64,000 nt of DNA from Mucilaginibacter robiniae (GCF_012849215.1 NZ_CP051682.1:62001-126000); one strand, 5' to 3'; positions 44,990-54,813 are shown, counted from the stretch's first letter. Notes: generated by a model from the letters alone, not told the origin. A program made the numbers and translations.

Positions 44990-46324
44990 ATGTTTTTGCC
45001 GGTAAAGGTATCACAGCAATTGAAGCATTATTATACAAGCTTAAATTATTATAAGTTCTTCATCTTTACTATAACTTGTATAAGCTGCTTAATGCTGCTT
45101 TTACCGGCAGCTTTTGCACAAAGCATAACTTATACAGATAATGTTTACCGTGCAAATATCAAAAGTGTACTTTGTTATAATGCAGCTAAAGAAGGATCAT
45201 TTCCAGCTATTAACCTGCGTTCTAACGATCAAATCTTGTTAAGCTTTGATGACTTGAGTGGACAAAGCCACGATTACTACTACACCGTTGAGCATTGTGA
45301 TAACAGTTGGCAGCCTTCTCAGCTATCGCCGGCAGAATACTTACAAAGCTTTCTGGAAGATCGTTTGCTGGATTATCAGTACTCAAGTGGTACGGTGCAG
45401 AAATATGTACACTATGAAGTGAAGTTTCCTAACCAAAACATAGCACCTAAGCTATCCGGCAACTACTTATTAAAAGTTTATGAAGACGGCGATCAAAACA
45501 AGCCTGTATTAACCCGGCGCATTTACGTAGTTAATCCACAAGCTGGCATTAGCGCCGAGGTTGTACCATCTAACAACGTATCGCTACGTCAAACTAACCA
45601 GAAAATAAATTTTAGATTTGACTACGCGGGTATAAACGTAGCCAATCCATACAACGACATTAAAGTGCTCGTGATGCAGAATGGGCATCCCGAAGTTAGT
45701 TACCTGAATACGCAACCTACCTTTGTGCAAGGCAGCCAGTTGTTTTATAATGATATCAGCATCAACGATTTTCCAGGTGGCAATGAGTTCCGGCATTTTG
45801 ATACTCGCACGCTCAAGTTAAACTCAGAACGTGTTGCGCGTATTTTCAAAGATACTGCAAATGCTGTATTGTTATTAACAGATGTAAGCCGAAACAAAAA
45901 TGGGTATCTACTTGAATACGACAATGATGGAAACTACTTTATTGGTAATCAAGATGGTCGTGATGCTCGTATTGATGCTGATTATGCACGCATGTACTTT
46001 AGCTTTGCTGCCGAACAAGTTCCTGCCAATGGTTCGCTTTATGTAGTAGGTAAGTTTAATAATTACGCACTAAATGCAAGTAATCGTTTTACGTACGATG
46101 ATACTCGTAATCGTTATTACTTAAACACCTTGCTTAAACAAGGCGTTTACGACTACCAATATGTTTGGGTACCTAACACTACCTCCCACCCTGATTATGT
46201 AACTTTGGAAGGCAGCTACTTTGAAACCGAAAATGATTATCAGCTTCTGGTTTATTATCGGCCAGTAGGCGCTCGCTGGGAAGAACTAATTGGTTTTAAA
46301 ACTATAAACACGATTAAGCGCTAG
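44990..46324 (+). CDS. type IX secretion system plug protein (DUF5103)
   Basis: The 444-residue protein has a signal peptide (FIFTITCISCLMLLLPAAFA before QSITYTD) and the DUF5103/T9SS plug domains. The first runs over YRANIKSVLCYNAAKEGSFP, SFDDLSGQSHDYYYTVEHC and YLLKVYEDGDQNKPVLTRR; a second beta domain starts near residue 330 (GSLYVVGKFNNYALNASNRF). The plug closes the periplasmic side of the SprA translocon pore. This protein suggests a T9SS elsewhere in the genome. It starts 11 bases after the ABC-F gene and may share its transcript. Confidence 0.9.
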   Translation: MFLPVKVSQQLKHYYTSLNYYKFFIFTITCISCLMLLLPAAFAQSITYTDNVYRANIKSVLCYNAAKEGSFPAINLRSNDQILLSFDDLSGQSHDYYYTVEHCDNSWQPSQLSPAEYLQSFLEDRLLDYQYSSGTVQKYVHYEVKFPNQNIAPKLSGNYLLKVYEDGDQNKPVLTRRIYVVNPQAGISAEVVPSNNVSLRQTNQKINFRFDYAGINVANPYNDIKVLVMQNGHPEVSYLNTQPTFVQGSQLFYNDISINDFPGGNEFRHFDTRTLKLNSERVARIFKDTANAVLLLTDVSRNKNGYLLEYDNDGNYFIGNQDGRDARIDADYARMYFSFAAEQVPANGSLYVVGKFNNYALNASNRFTYDDTRNRYYLNTLLKQGVYDYQYVWVPNTTSHPDYVTLEGSYFETENDYQLLVYYRPVGARWEELIGFKTINTIKR

Positions 46325-46360
46325 GCTGTTGCAGCTATAATTCTTCTAATATTAAATGTG

Positions 46361-46368
46361 TACTTTTG
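46361..46368 (+). promoter_or_regulatory. -7 box that decides the thioesterase start
   Basis: TACTTTTG fits TAnnTTTG and lies between two candidate start codons, at 46356 and 46389. The transcript would begin near 46375, after the first ATG, which excludes it. Confidence 0.5.
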
Positions 46369-46388
46369 CAGTTTACACCACTACTCAC

Positions 46389-46916
46389 ATGAACACAAAA
46401 AAGCCCCAGGAATCATTAGTTATCATGAATGAATTTGTAATGCCTAATGATACCAACATGATGCACAACCTGATGGGCGGCCGCTTATTATATTGGATGG
46501 ATATTGCCGCAGCTATGTCGGCGCAGAAGCATAGTAACCGATTGGTAGTAACTGCTTCAGTAGATAATGTATCTTTTCAACAATCTATCAAGTTAGGAGA
46601 TGCGGTAACCATTGAAGCCAAAGTAACCCGTGCTTTTAACAAATCCATGGAAGTTCGTTTAGACGTATGGACATCTAATATCCCTTCGGGTACACGTGTT
46701 AAAAGTAATGAAGCTTATTACACCTTTGTAGCTGTAGATCAGGAAGGTAAACCTGTACCGGTGCCTGAAATTACACCAGAAACGGCTGATGAACAAACCA
46801 TATTTGATGCAGCTTTACGCCGCCGTCAATTACGACTTATCCTGAGCGGACGCATGCAACCTAATGATGCTACTGAACTGAAGGCTTTGTTTATGGCTGC
46901 CAAACACGAGGCTTAA
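46389..46916 (+). CDS. acyl-CoA thioesterase, hotdog fold
   Basis: The product has 175 residues from the ATG at 46389 (MNTKKPQESLVIMNEFVMP). The frame extends 11 codons further upstream, but that ATG precedes the promoter box. It contains the hotdog helix and active-site region NMMHNLMGGRLLYWMDIAAA, followed by VVTASVDNVSFQQSIKLGD, as in YciA/BFIT-type acyl-CoA hydrolases. It likely hydrolyses fatty acyl-CoA. The C-terminal tail (RRRQLRLILSGRM) is usual in the Bacteroidota group. Confidence 0.9.
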   Translation: MNTKKPQESLVIMNEFVMPNDTNMMHNLMGGRLLYWMDIAAAMSAQKHSNRLVVTASVDNVSFQQSIKLGDAVTIEAKVTRAFNKSMEVRLDVWTSNIPSGTRVKSNEAYYTFVAVDQEGKPVPVPEITPETADEQTIFDAALRRRQLRLILSGRMQPNDATELKALFMAAKHEA

Positions 46917-46963
46917 GCCAACTATAAACTTAATGCTTGTTTATATGTTAGTAACAGTTATAC

Positions 46964-47488
46964 ATGAACAAGCGAATAGAGTTACTACAAGGCGATATAA
47001 CCAAATTGTATGTTGATGCCATTGTTAATGCGGCTAATAGTAGTTTACTAGGCGGTGGTGGTGTGGACGGAGCCATTCATCGGGCTGGTGGTAAGCAGAT
47101 ACTGGAAGAATGCAGAGCCATTATAGCCCACCAGGGGCGCTGCCATACAGGTGAGGCAGTAATTACCAGCGGCGGCAGGTTACCAGCTAAATATGTTATC
47201 CATACCGTTGGGCCCGTTTGGAACGGCGGTAAAAAGAACGAGGCCGAATTATTAGCCAATTGCTACACCCATAGCTTACAATTAGCCGTTGAACACAGCG
47301 TAAAAACCATAGCTTTTCCCAATATCAGTACAGGAGTTTACCGTTACCCTAAAACAGAAGCAGCCCAAGTAGCTGTTGATGCTGTGAATGCCTTTTTACA
47401 GCAAAACACGTTTTTGGATAAAGTAACTTTTATATGCTTTGATGCAGAGAACCTAACTCTGTACGAAGAATTACTAAACAAACTTTAG
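46964..47488 (+). CDS. macrodomain protein, ADP-ribosyl hydrolase type
   Basis: The 174-residue protein is a single macrodomain: [63 protein letters not shown]. The motif set matches YmdB/MacroD-type enzymes that remove ADP-ribose from proteins or deacetylate O-acetyl-ADP-ribose. It lies after the thioesterase on the same strand, 47 bases on. No ADP-ribosyltransferase gene is nearby, so a toxin-antitoxin role is not suggested. Confidence 0.95.
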   Translation: MNKRIELLQGDITKLYVDAIVNAANSSLLGGGGVDGAIHRAGGKQILEECRAIIAHQGRCHTGEAVITSGGRLPAKYVIHTVGPVWNGGKKNEAELLANCYTHSLQLAVEHSVKTIAFPNISTGVYRYPKTEAAQVAVDAVNAFLQQNTFLDKVTFICFDAENLTLYEELLNKL

Positions 47489-47498
47489 AGAGCATTAA

Positions 47499-47545
47499 AA
47501 ATCCTGGTAAAGAATAATCATACTAAATTTTCCTTACCAGGATTT
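47499..47545. terminator. hairpin terminator between macrodomain and aldo/keto reductase genes
   Basis: AAATCCTGGTAA (47499-47510) pairs with TTACCAGGATTT (47534-47545), a perfect 12-bp stem with a long AT-rich loop. It can serve the plus-strand macrodomain gene and the convergent minus-strand gene. Confidence 0.75.
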
Positions 47546-47559
47546 ATAAGAAGACATTA

Positions 47560-48543
47560 TTAATAATGCCCTCTTATTTGTTTATGAATTTGTTCATCAT
47601 ACAACTTTCGCAATTGCTGGTGTGTGGCTGATGATAATGAAGCTAATTCGGAAGCAGATACATTACTATCAACCTGACTGATTTTTGAAGCGCCAGGAAT
47701 TACAGTTGTTACTTCAGGGTGATCTAAAATCCAACGGATAGCCCATTGCGCCATGTGGTCATCCGGCAGCATCGTTTTAATTTCATTAGCTAACTTAATA
47801 CCTTCTTTGAATTCTACACCCGAAAATGTTTCGCCGGCATTGAACTTTTCGCCATTAGCGTTAAAGTTACGATGGTCATTCTGCTCAAATTGTGTGTCTT
47901 CACTAAATTTACCGCTGAGTAGTCCGCTAGCTAAAGGTACACGCACAATTAAGGCTACTCCTTTTTCTTTCGCCTTAGCAAAAATCTCATCGGCCACATG
48001 CTGCCTGAACAAGTTAAATATAATTTGCAATGAGGCTAACCCCTCTTGCTCCAAGCAAATCAAGGCTTCTTCTGAAGTTTCTACACTGGCACCAAAGTAA
48101 CGGATTAATCCTTCTTGTTGTAATTGACGAAGATTATCAAACACTTTACCGGCTTTCATCTCCTCAGTTGGGATGCAATGCAGTTGTTCTAAAAACAGCT
48201 GTTGTAAACCCAAATGCTTTAAAGAATCTTCAGCCTGCTGTTTCATGGCACCGTAAGTGAAATTTTGCGGCCAGCCATTACCCGCGTCTCCGCGCCTGCC
48301 CAATTTGGTAGCTACGTAAATTTCTTTATTAACAGATTTCAGGAACTTACCAATAACCGTCTCACTGACTCCCATTCCATATACATCGGCCGTATCAATG
48401 AAATTACCACCAGCGTCTACATAACGCTGCAGTATTTGCAAAGCTTCCTCTTCATTTACATTTCCCCAATCGGCACTGCCTAATTGCCAGGTACCTAAAC
48501 CAACTTCGGCAACTGATACATCTTTGAATGATCTGTATTTCAT
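47560..48543 (-). CDS. aldo/keto reductase
   Basis: The 327-residue TIM-barrel oxidoreductase has Asp/Tyr in GGNFIDTADVYGMGVSETVI, Lys in VATKLGRRG and His in LFLEQLHCIPTE. The NADP site follows in VTTVIPGASKISQVDSN. It belongs to the YghZ/YajO-like branch of general AKRs. The substrate is unknown. It is a single gene, not closely related to the AKR at 19375. Confidence 0.92.
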   Translation of the reverse strand: MKYRSFKDVSVAEVGLGTWQLGSADWGNVNEEEALQILQRYVDAGGNFIDTADVYGMGVSETVIGKFLKSVNKEIYVATKLGRRGDAGNGWPQNFTYGAMKQQAEDSLKHLGLQQLFLEQLHCIPTEEMKAGKVFDNLRQLQQEGLIRYFGASVETSEEALICLEQEGLASLQIIFNLFRQHVADEIFAKAKEKGVALIVRVPLASGLLSGKFSEDTQFEQNDHRNFNANGEKFNAGETFSGVEFKEGIKLANEIKTMLPDDHMAQWAIRWILDHPEVTTVIPGASKISQVDSNVSASELASLSSATHQQLRKLYDEQIHKQIRGHY

Positions 48544-48619
48544 GTTTATTTAACTGATAAATAAATGGTAAAGTTTTATGTAATTACCAGAATAGAAGAC
48601 AAAACAAAAACAAGCTTTA

Positions 48620-49024
48620 CTAACTTCCCAAAGCCACTATACGGTCAAACTCTTCTGCTTTTAATGGCATTACTGAAAGCCTACCCTGCCGAACTAAAGC
48701 AATATCTTTTAATTGTTCATCGGTTTTGATTTGCTCCAGAGTTACTGGGTTCTTTAAAGTTTCCATGGGTGCTAAATCAACAACTACCCAGTTGACATCA
48801 TCGGTAGTTGGATCCTGATAAAACTCTTTCACCACTTTAGCTACACCAACTACAGCTTTTCCTTCATTACTGTGATAAAAGAGTACCAGGTCGCCTTCTT
48901 TCATGGCTTTTAAATTATTACGCGCCTGATAATTACGTACCCCATCCCAAAAGGTACGGCCATCCTCATTAAATTTTTCCCAGCTATATTTAAAAGGTTC
49001 GGACTTAACTAAAAAGTATTGCAT
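48620..49024 (-). CDS. EVE domain protein
   Basis: The 134-residue protein is a stand-alone EVE domain of the PUA-like superfamily: YFLVKSEPFKYSWEKF, TFWDGVRNYQARNNLKAM, GDLVLFYHSNEGKAVVGVA and LVRQGRLSVMPLKAEEF. EVE proteins bind modified bases in DNA or RNA. The genomic context, between an AKR and a histidine kinase, is uninformative. Confidence 0.93.
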   Translation of the reverse strand: MQYFLVKSEPFKYSWEKFNEDGRTFWDGVRNYQARNNLKAMKEGDLVLFYHSNEGKAVVGVAKVVKEFYQDPTTDDVNWVVVDLAPMETLKNPVTLEQIKTDEQLKDIALVRQGRLSVMPLKAEEFDRIVALGS

Positions 49025-49233
49025 TATTTAAAAAATTGAAAGCTTCAAAAGCATGAATGAATCATCATAAAATATTTATGATGTACCTAGCCATTTGCAA
49101 ATTAGATGAAAATGGTAGAGTTTAAAAAATTAAAAAGCAGACTTGGTGTAACTTGAGTTTCTAATCTGTAAGCTTGGTATAGCTTAGCAGGACGAATAAA
49201 AAAAATAGTAAACCGGCTACCTGTTTATTATGC

Positions 49234-51003
49234 TTATCCTAGCGGTAACTTAATGTAAAAAGTGGAACCCTGATTCAATTTGCTTTTTAGGTTTAAGCTT
49301 CCTCCCATGGCTTCCACATGGCTTTTAACTAAAAATAAGCCTAAACCCTTGCCTTCTACTTTAGCGTCAAAACGTTTATAGGGTTTAAATAAATCATCGG
49401 CATGCTTATCCAGATCGATACCTTTGCCATTGTCGGCTACGTATATTATTGTATGCTCTTCGGTGAAGTAATAATCAATTTTAACGTGAGGCTTTTGATA
49501 TGACCTGTATTTTATAGCATTGCTAATCAGGTTATATAATATGCTGTACATATAAGCTCTGTTCGTATGAACCACCAAAGGTTTAGGAGGCAGCATAATA
49601 TCAGCATCTGTGTGCACAATTATAGGCTGCAAATCAATGAGTACCTGATGCAATAAATCCTGTAAATGAATGGGCTCTTTAAACAGATCTTTACTGGCAT
49701 TATTAACGGTAAGAATATAGCTTAAATCTTTAATAACGGCATCTAGGTTATTTACTGATTTAATCAGCTTTTTTAACGTTTGGCCATGCACATCAGCATC
49801 ATCCTTAAACAGCTCGAGTAAATTGGTTAACCCTACAATATTGGCCACCGGCGATCGCAGATTGTGCGACACAATATAGGCAAACTGATGCAGTTCCTTA
49901 TTTTGTCGGTATAAGTCATCAGCTAAGAGCCTTAACTCCATTTCAGCCTTTTTCTTTTCGGTAATATCTACATGTATAATAATATAGCGTTCTAGCTTTC
50001 CCAAATCATCAAATATCGGAGTAGCTTTAATCAAGTTCCAAAAAGTAGTGCCATCTTTACGATAACAAAGCATCTCCTGCTCAACACTTACCCCTTTGGC
50101 CATTTTTTGCCTTGCGTCTTCCAGAACTTCTGAATCCAGCGTTTCTAACTTCAGTAGTTGGCTTATTTTACTCTCCAGAACCTCTGCATACTTATAGCCT
50201 GTCATTTGTAAAAAGCCGTCATTAACCCATTCTACCCGAAAATTTGGATTAAGTATAACTACACCGTTGGTAGTTTTGTCAGCTACAATAGACAGTTTTT
50301 TTAAAGTTTGCTGCAGCGCTAATCTTTCAGTAATATTTTTTATGGATACATGAATTTCAAAAATCTGGTTTTGAAAAAGCACGGCAACCATGGTAAGGTT
50401 AACATCAAGTATCCCATCACCAGCCTTAAAAACTTCCACATCAAAAGTGGAAGCTTTACCTTGATTACAAGCTTGAACAAATTTTCGCAAAGCTTTGTAT
50501 CGATATTGAGGCAATATAAAGTTCAGCAAAGGTTTATGCTGAATGTCAGAAAGTGTGTAACCTGAATCAGTTAGTAATTGTGTATTAACCCGAGTAATCT
50601 CACCTGTCTTATTCAGTTGCAATATCCCTAATGGATGATTAATATAGAACGAGGCATTTATGGCATGTGCACTTCTTTGCTTGCCAGGCAGCTCTGTAAC
50701 GATGTTCCGGATACTAGCAGCTATTCCATTAACTGTAGGGTTATCAGATAAACAGGTTAATGTAATCTCAACTTTAGCCGTAGTTGCATTGTGCGTTTTA
50801 AAACTTAAAGCAGAGCGGATGATTGTATCTTCTGCTGATGCCGTTTTTAAAAAATACAATAAGGGTTGTGCATCTTCTGCTGATAAGTAATCTTGTATAA
50901 ATGAGCCCGTAAAATCTGCATGCTGATGCCCTAAAAAGTTTTCTTTGAACTTACTAACCAACCTGATACGGCCGTTAGTATCCAGCAGTAGATGTAGATT
51001 CAT
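49234..51003 (-). CDS. soluble PAS-domain sensor histidine kinase
   Basis: The 589-residue protein has no clear membrane segment. Three PAS-like modules fill about residues 1-365 (FINHPLGILQLNKTGEITRV; VADKTTNGVVILNPNFRVEW), with PAC tails such as RYIIIHVDITEKKKAE. A HisKA-type domain follows, with the variant phospho-site FAYIVSHNLRSPVANIVGLT, and then HATPase_c (NLISNAIKYRS, VADNGKGID, GKGLGLFLVKSHVEAMGG). HNLRSP replaces the usual HELRTP, as is common in Bacteroidota kinases. No response regulator gene is adjacent, so it is an orphan kinase sensing a cytoplasmic signal. Confidence 0.92.
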   Translation of the reverse strand: MNLHLLLDTNGRIRLVSKFKENFLGHQHADFTGSFIQDYLSAEDAQPLLYFLKTASAEDTIIRSALSFKTHNATTAKVEITLTCLSDNPTVNGIAASIRNIVTELPGKQRSAHAINASFYINHPLGILQLNKTGEITRVNTQLLTDSGYTLSDIQHKPLLNFILPQYRYKALRKFVQACNQGKASTFDVEVFKAGDGILDVNLTMVAVLFQNQIFEIHVSIKNITERLALQQTLKKLSIVADKTTNGVVILNPNFRVEWVNDGFLQMTGYKYAEVLESKISQLLKLETLDSEVLEDARQKMAKGVSVEQEMLCYRKDGTTFWNLIKATPIFDDLGKLERYIIIHVDITEKKKAEMELRLLADDLYRQNKELHQFAYIVSHNLRSPVANIVGLTNLLELFKDDADVHGQTLKKLIKSVNNLDAVIKDLSYILTVNNASKDLFKEPIHLQDLLHQVLIDLQPIIVHTDADIMLPPKPLVVHTNRAYMYSILYNLISNAIKYRSYQKPHVKIDYYFTEEHTIIYVADNGKGIDLDKHADDLFKPYKRFDAKVEGKGLGLFLVKSHVEAMGGSLNLKSKLNQGSTFYIKLPLG

Positions 51004-51107
51004 GTATAACCAAATAGCTTAATAATATGTGCCGAATGTACAATTATATTGATAAATTATAGGCTATAACCTAAACTTTTACATAACCTAAGCGTTACTT
51101 ATGAACT

Positions 51108-51299
51108 ATGAAAAACGGATTATTTGAGTACGGCGATCGCGTTGTTATTGATGCAACTGACGAGAAAGGAACAGTAAATACCAACCAATTAAAAGATGGT
51201 GATTTAGTTGAAGTAGAACTAGAATCAGGTGAAGTGAAACAATTCAACGAAGATGATTTGGCTTACGATGAAGACTTTCAGCCTGATACCGGCGAATAA
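51108..51299 (+). CDS. small acidic protein, unknown function
   Basis: The 63-residue product (starting MKNGLFEYGDRVVIDATDEK) is acidic, with alternating strands of the sort found in small SH3/KOW-like folds (GDRVVIDATDEKGTV, DGDLVEVELESGEVKQF). I cannot name a family. It diverges from the kinase gene. Good coding character and a clean start support it. Confidence 0.65.
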   Translation: MKNGLFEYGDRVVIDATDEKGTVNTNQLKDGDLVEVELESGEVKQFNEDDLAYDEDFQPDTGE

Positions 51300-51354
51300 A
51301 AAGCAGCTACAATTTAAACATTAGAAAATGGTGCTGGTATAAGCAGAACTGGTG

Positions 51355-52380
51355 TTAATGCATAATTTTAAAAACTAGTTCTTTCAGTAAATCACCATGT
51401 AAGGCGTTTGCATTAACGCCTTTTGTTTTTAAATCATATTCGCGCAGCAAGCCTATAATATCCATGGTTTTAAACTGAGAATAGCTGCGCACTGCCTGCT
51501 CGTAATTTTTTAATACATACGGGCTTACACCCAATTCCCGGGCTAAAGTCTGTGCTGATTTGTCTTTAACGTAATGATATTGCAGTACCTTACTGAAAAA
51601 ATTATTCAAGCTCGCTAAAATCAGTACAATAGGATTGCTTTTAGGGTTTGCTTCAAAATAGTTTACTATTTGATTAGCCTTTAATACGTCTCGCTTAATT
51701 AAAGCTGTTTGCAGTTCAAAAACATTGTACTCTTTACTTACCCCTATATTTTCCTGAATATAAGGTAAAGTCATTTCCTGACCAGCTGCAATGTTAAGCA
51801 TCAGCTTCTCCAGCTCATTAGCAACTTTTGATAAATCGTTACCCAAATACTCCGTAAGCATGTTAGCTGCCTTCTCGCCTATACGATACCCTTTTTCTGA
51901 CACGAATTTCTCTATCCATGCCGGAACTTTATTATCATACAAAGCAGCTGATTCAAATACAAGCCCGTTTTTTTCGATAGCTTTATATACCTTTTTCCGT
52001 TTATCGAACTTACCGTATTTATAACAAAAGACCAGTATGGTGCTCGGCAAAGGATTTTCCATGTAGCTCAACAGCGGGTTGATCCCTTTTTTATCAGTGT
52101 CCTCCTTTCCCCACTTTAAATCTTGAGCTTCTTTAACCAAAACAACTTGATGCTCAGCCATCATCGGGTAACGTTTTGCTGCATTTAATACTGTCATGAT
52201 CTCTGTATCTTTGCCATATAATACCGTTTGATTAAAGCCCTTCTCCGCATCACTTAAGAGTTTATCTTCTACATAATTGCTGATTTGATCGATAAAGTAA
52301 GGCTCTTCGCCATGAAGCAGGTAAACTGGTTTGTATTTTCGTTTTGCTAAATCTTTCAGTATATCGTCGGCAGTCATCAT
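51355..52380 (-). CDS. holA: DNA polymerase III delta subunit
   Basis: The 341-residue protein has the HolA pattern: YKPVYLLHGEEPYFIDQISN at the N-terminus, VVLVKEAQDLKW, then the middle LTEYLGNDLSKVANELEKLM and the C-terminal helical domain with VFELQTALIKRDV. It is the clamp-loader subunit that opens the beta clamp. Two adjacent ATG codons at 52380 and 52377 could serve as start. It diverges from the HsdR-N-like gene, whose start is 63 bases away. Confidence 0.92.
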   Translation of the reverse strand: MMTADDILKDLAKRKYKPVYLLHGEEPYFIDQISNYVEDKLLSDAEKGFNQTVLYGKDTEIMTVLNAAKRYPMMAEHQVVLVKEAQDLKWGKEDTDKKGINPLLSYMENPLPSTILVFCYKYGKFDKRKKVYKAIEKNGLVFESAALYDNKVPAWIEKFVSEKGYRIGEKAANMLTEYLGNDLSKVANELEKLMLNIAAGQEMTLPYIQENIGVSKEYNVFELQTALIKRDVLKANQIVNYFEANPKSNPIVLILASLNNFFSKVLQYHYVKDKSAQTLARELGVSPYVLKNYEQAVRSYSQFKTMDIIGLLREYDLKTKGVNANALHGDLLKELVFKIMH

Positions 52381-52442
52381 TCGGGTACCAAATTACAAAT
52401 AACGATTTAGGAAATAGCAGGCAAAATACTGATTTTCGCCTC

Positions 52443-52898
52443 ATGAACTTGTTACAACCGCTCCACCTACCTCCCTATCCTTTTAAGTTAACAGAGCAAA
52501 ATGAACAACTCTTTATTTATGATGAGATTAGGAAAAAGAACTTAGTACTCACCCCAGAGGAATGGGTGCGGCAGCATTTTGTACAATACCTAATACGAGA
52601 AAAAAAATACCCGAAAGCTCTAATTAAGTTAGAAGGCGGCTTACAAGTACATGGCAGACCTCGCCGGTCGGATATTGTTGTTTTTAATTCAGACGGCCAA
52701 AAAACATTAATGGTAGAGTGTAAGGCGCCTGCCGTAGAGATTACGCAGAAAGTATTTGATCAGATTGCCCGTTATAATATCACGCACCAAGCACCCTTAT
52801 TAGCGGTAACTAACGGTTTACAACATTATTATTGTTTGATTGATGTGCCTAACAAAACGTATAAGTTTGTTCAGGAGCTACCAAGTTATGAGGGTTAA
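52443..52898 (+). CDS. HsdR N-terminal-like PD-(D/E)xK nuclease-fold protein
   Basis: From the ATG at 52443 the protein has 151 residues (MNLLQPLHLPPYPFKLTEQN). The longer frame would start inside holA and is rejected. The fold matches the stand-alone HSDR_N-type domain: TPEEWVRQHFVQYLIREKKY, then RRSDIVVFNSDGQKTLMVEC with K following, giving the D and E-x-K catalytic set of PD-(D/E)xK nucleases. There is no methylase or specificity gene nearby, so it is not part of a type I restriction system here. Such orphans next to holA are common in Bacteroidota. Confidence 0.85.
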   Translation: MNLLQPLHLPPYPFKLTEQNEQLFIYDEIRKKNLVLTPEEWVRQHFVQYLIREKKYPKALIKLEGGLQVHGRPRRSDIVVFNSDGQKTLMVECKAPAVEITQKVFDQIARYNITHQAPLLAVTNGLQHYYCLIDVPNKTYKFVQELPSYEG

Positions 52899-52916
52899 AG
52901 AAAGCTGATAAAATAG

Positions 52917-54725
52917 TTATACAGCTTTTTCAGTTGTCATGCTGATTAACTTCTCTCTAAGCTCTTCAGGCTTGAAAGGTTTAGATATATAATCATTCAT
53001 TCCCGATTGGAAAACCTTTTCACGAATTTCGGTTAAAGCAGATGCTGTTAAGGCGATGATTGGTGTATTGGCTTTTTTGGTGTCCATTAACTTGCGTATT
53101 TCTGTGGCTGCTTCAAAACCGTTCATAATCGGCATTTGCAAATCCATTAAAATAACATCAAAGTTTCCGTATTGTACCTGCTCTACAGCACGCTCACCGT
53201 TTTCAGCAAATGATGTTTGTATTTTCCATTTAGAAAAAAGCTTTTTCATCAGCATGGTATTTACCACGTTATCTTCAGCGATCAAAATTTTAAGATGACT
53301 TAAATCATTGTCCTGTTGGGTTGTGGGTTGAAGTTTAACGCTACTTTCAACAGGTACTTCTGTAGAAACCAAAAACTCCATGTTAAACGAAAACTCAGAA
53401 CCTTGACCTGGTTGGCTATTTACCTGCATTTTAACCCCTTTAAGCTCCAACAGCCTTTTTACAATAGCCAAGCCTAAGCCCGTTCCGCCGTATTGGCGTG
53501 TAGTAGTTACCGATTCTTGGGTAAAAGGTTCAAAAATAGCATCCAAGCTATCAGGTTCAATACCGATTCCTGTATCTTTTACAGAGAAGTGTATGGTGAC
53601 CCGATCATGGCGGTCTTCAAATAAAGCAACACGTACTGTTATACAACCTTGCTTGGTAAACTTGATAGCATTGCTTACCAGATTAAATATTACTTGCGTA
53701 ATACGGGTAGGATCACCAATGATAACTTTGTTTTGTAGTACATCATCAACAAGCAACTTAAAATCTAATCCTTTTTCATGCGCTTTGATGCTTTGTCCCC
53801 CACAAATACTGTTCATCAGCTCAACCAGATTGAAACGGATATTTTCAAATACAATTTTACCAGATTCGATTTTGTTGAAATCCAATACATCATTAACAAT
53901 GGCCAACAAGTTGCTGGCTGAAAACTTCAGTATTTCCAGATTCTCTGTTTGGTCTGGCCTTGGATTACTCATTATCAGCAGGTTGGTCATGCCGATAACC
54001 GCGTTTAACGGTGTACGGATTTCATGAGACATCGTAGATAAAAACTCCGATTTAGCCTGTGATGATTTTTCAGCCTTGTCAATAGCAGTTTCCAGTGTAT
54101 AGTTTAGATTAGATTGCTCTTCACTGGTTTGCTTTAACTGCTTTATATTGCTGAGGTAAGTTTTATAAAAATGGTTGTGAATAAAAAGCAGTAAAACAAA
54201 ATTAGCTATTACGCATATGATAATAGTAGATTGATCTACCTTTTCAGGCACAAAATCAATGATGTACATGTTTTTGTACCCATACAGCATAAATACAATT
54301 ACGGGCAGTAAGTTGAGTATTGAATAGATCAACCCCCATTTTTGCCCAACCGTGTAAAAACTAAATATAGTTATAATCAGCACCAGCTGGATAGCAATAA
54401 TATCCACCTTCTGAATAACCACAAAAACATCAATGATATTAACCAGCGTACCGATAGCTATGAGTGCATGAGTTACCGACTTCCAATCGGCGCACCATGT
54501 TAGGTATTTAAACAGGATTAACATGCTCAACAGCATGAAGCCAGCAACAGTTGCCAGCACAACCTGATCTTCAACCAATACATTAGTAAGTATAATGCCA
54601 AGTGCTACAAAAACAAGTAACAGACCATAGTACAATAAACGAATGCGAGCCTGATCAAGCATTGACTGTTTATTCGTAAGCACATTGTTTATAGAAAGGT
54701 TTAAAAACCTTGCTTTATTACTCAT
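52917..54725 (-). CDS. membrane hybrid histidine kinase with receiver domain
   Basis: The 602-residue protein has about six membrane segments in residues 1-195 and a short coiled coil. HisKA follows (SEFLSTMSHEIRTPLNAVIG), then HATPase_c (FNLVSNAIKFTKQG, VKDTGIGIEPDSLD, YGGTGLGLAIVKRLLELKG). A C-terminal receiver has the phospho-Asp in YGNFDVILMDLQMPIMNG and the late Lys in DYISKPFKPEEL. It senses through its membrane part and passes phosphate to its own receiver. No partner gene is adjacent. Confidence 0.93.
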   Translation of the reverse strand: MSNKARFLNLSINNVLTNKQSMLDQARIRLLYYGLLLVFVALGIILTNVLVEDQVVLATVAGFMLLSMLILFKYLTWCADWKSVTHALIAIGTLVNIIDVFVVIQKVDIIAIQLVLIITIFSFYTVGQKWGLIYSILNLLPVIVFMLYGYKNMYIIDFVPEKVDQSTIIICVIANFVLLLFIHNHFYKTYLSNIKQLKQTSEEQSNLNYTLETAIDKAEKSSQAKSEFLSTMSHEIRTPLNAVIGMTNLLIMSNPRPDQTENLEILKFSASNLLAIVNDVLDFNKIESGKIVFENIRFNLVELMNSICGGQSIKAHEKGLDFKLLVDDVLQNKVIIGDPTRITQVIFNLVSNAIKFTKQGCITVRVALFEDRHDRVTIHFSVKDTGIGIEPDSLDAIFEPFTQESVTTTRQYGGTGLGLAIVKRLLELKGVKMQVNSQPGQGSEFSFNMEFLVSTEVPVESSVKLQPTTQQDNDLSHLKILIAEDNVVNTMLMKKLFSKWKIQTSFAENGERAVEQVQYGNFDVILMDLQMPIMNGFEAATEIRKLMDTKKANTPIIALTASALTEIREKVFQSGMNDYISKPFKPEELREKLISMTTEKAV

Positions 54726-54813
54726 CTTTATATTTTATAACTCTTGTGCTGTTTTAAGTAACACAAGGCATTATACTTTCAGTAAAACATTTATAGCAAA
54801 GGCCTACACGCAA

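Noticed and set aside
46964..47488. macrodomain gene as an antitoxin of a DarTG-like pair
   Set aside because: No DarT-like ADP-ribosyltransferase is encoded on either side; neighbours are a thioesterase and an aldo/keto reductase.
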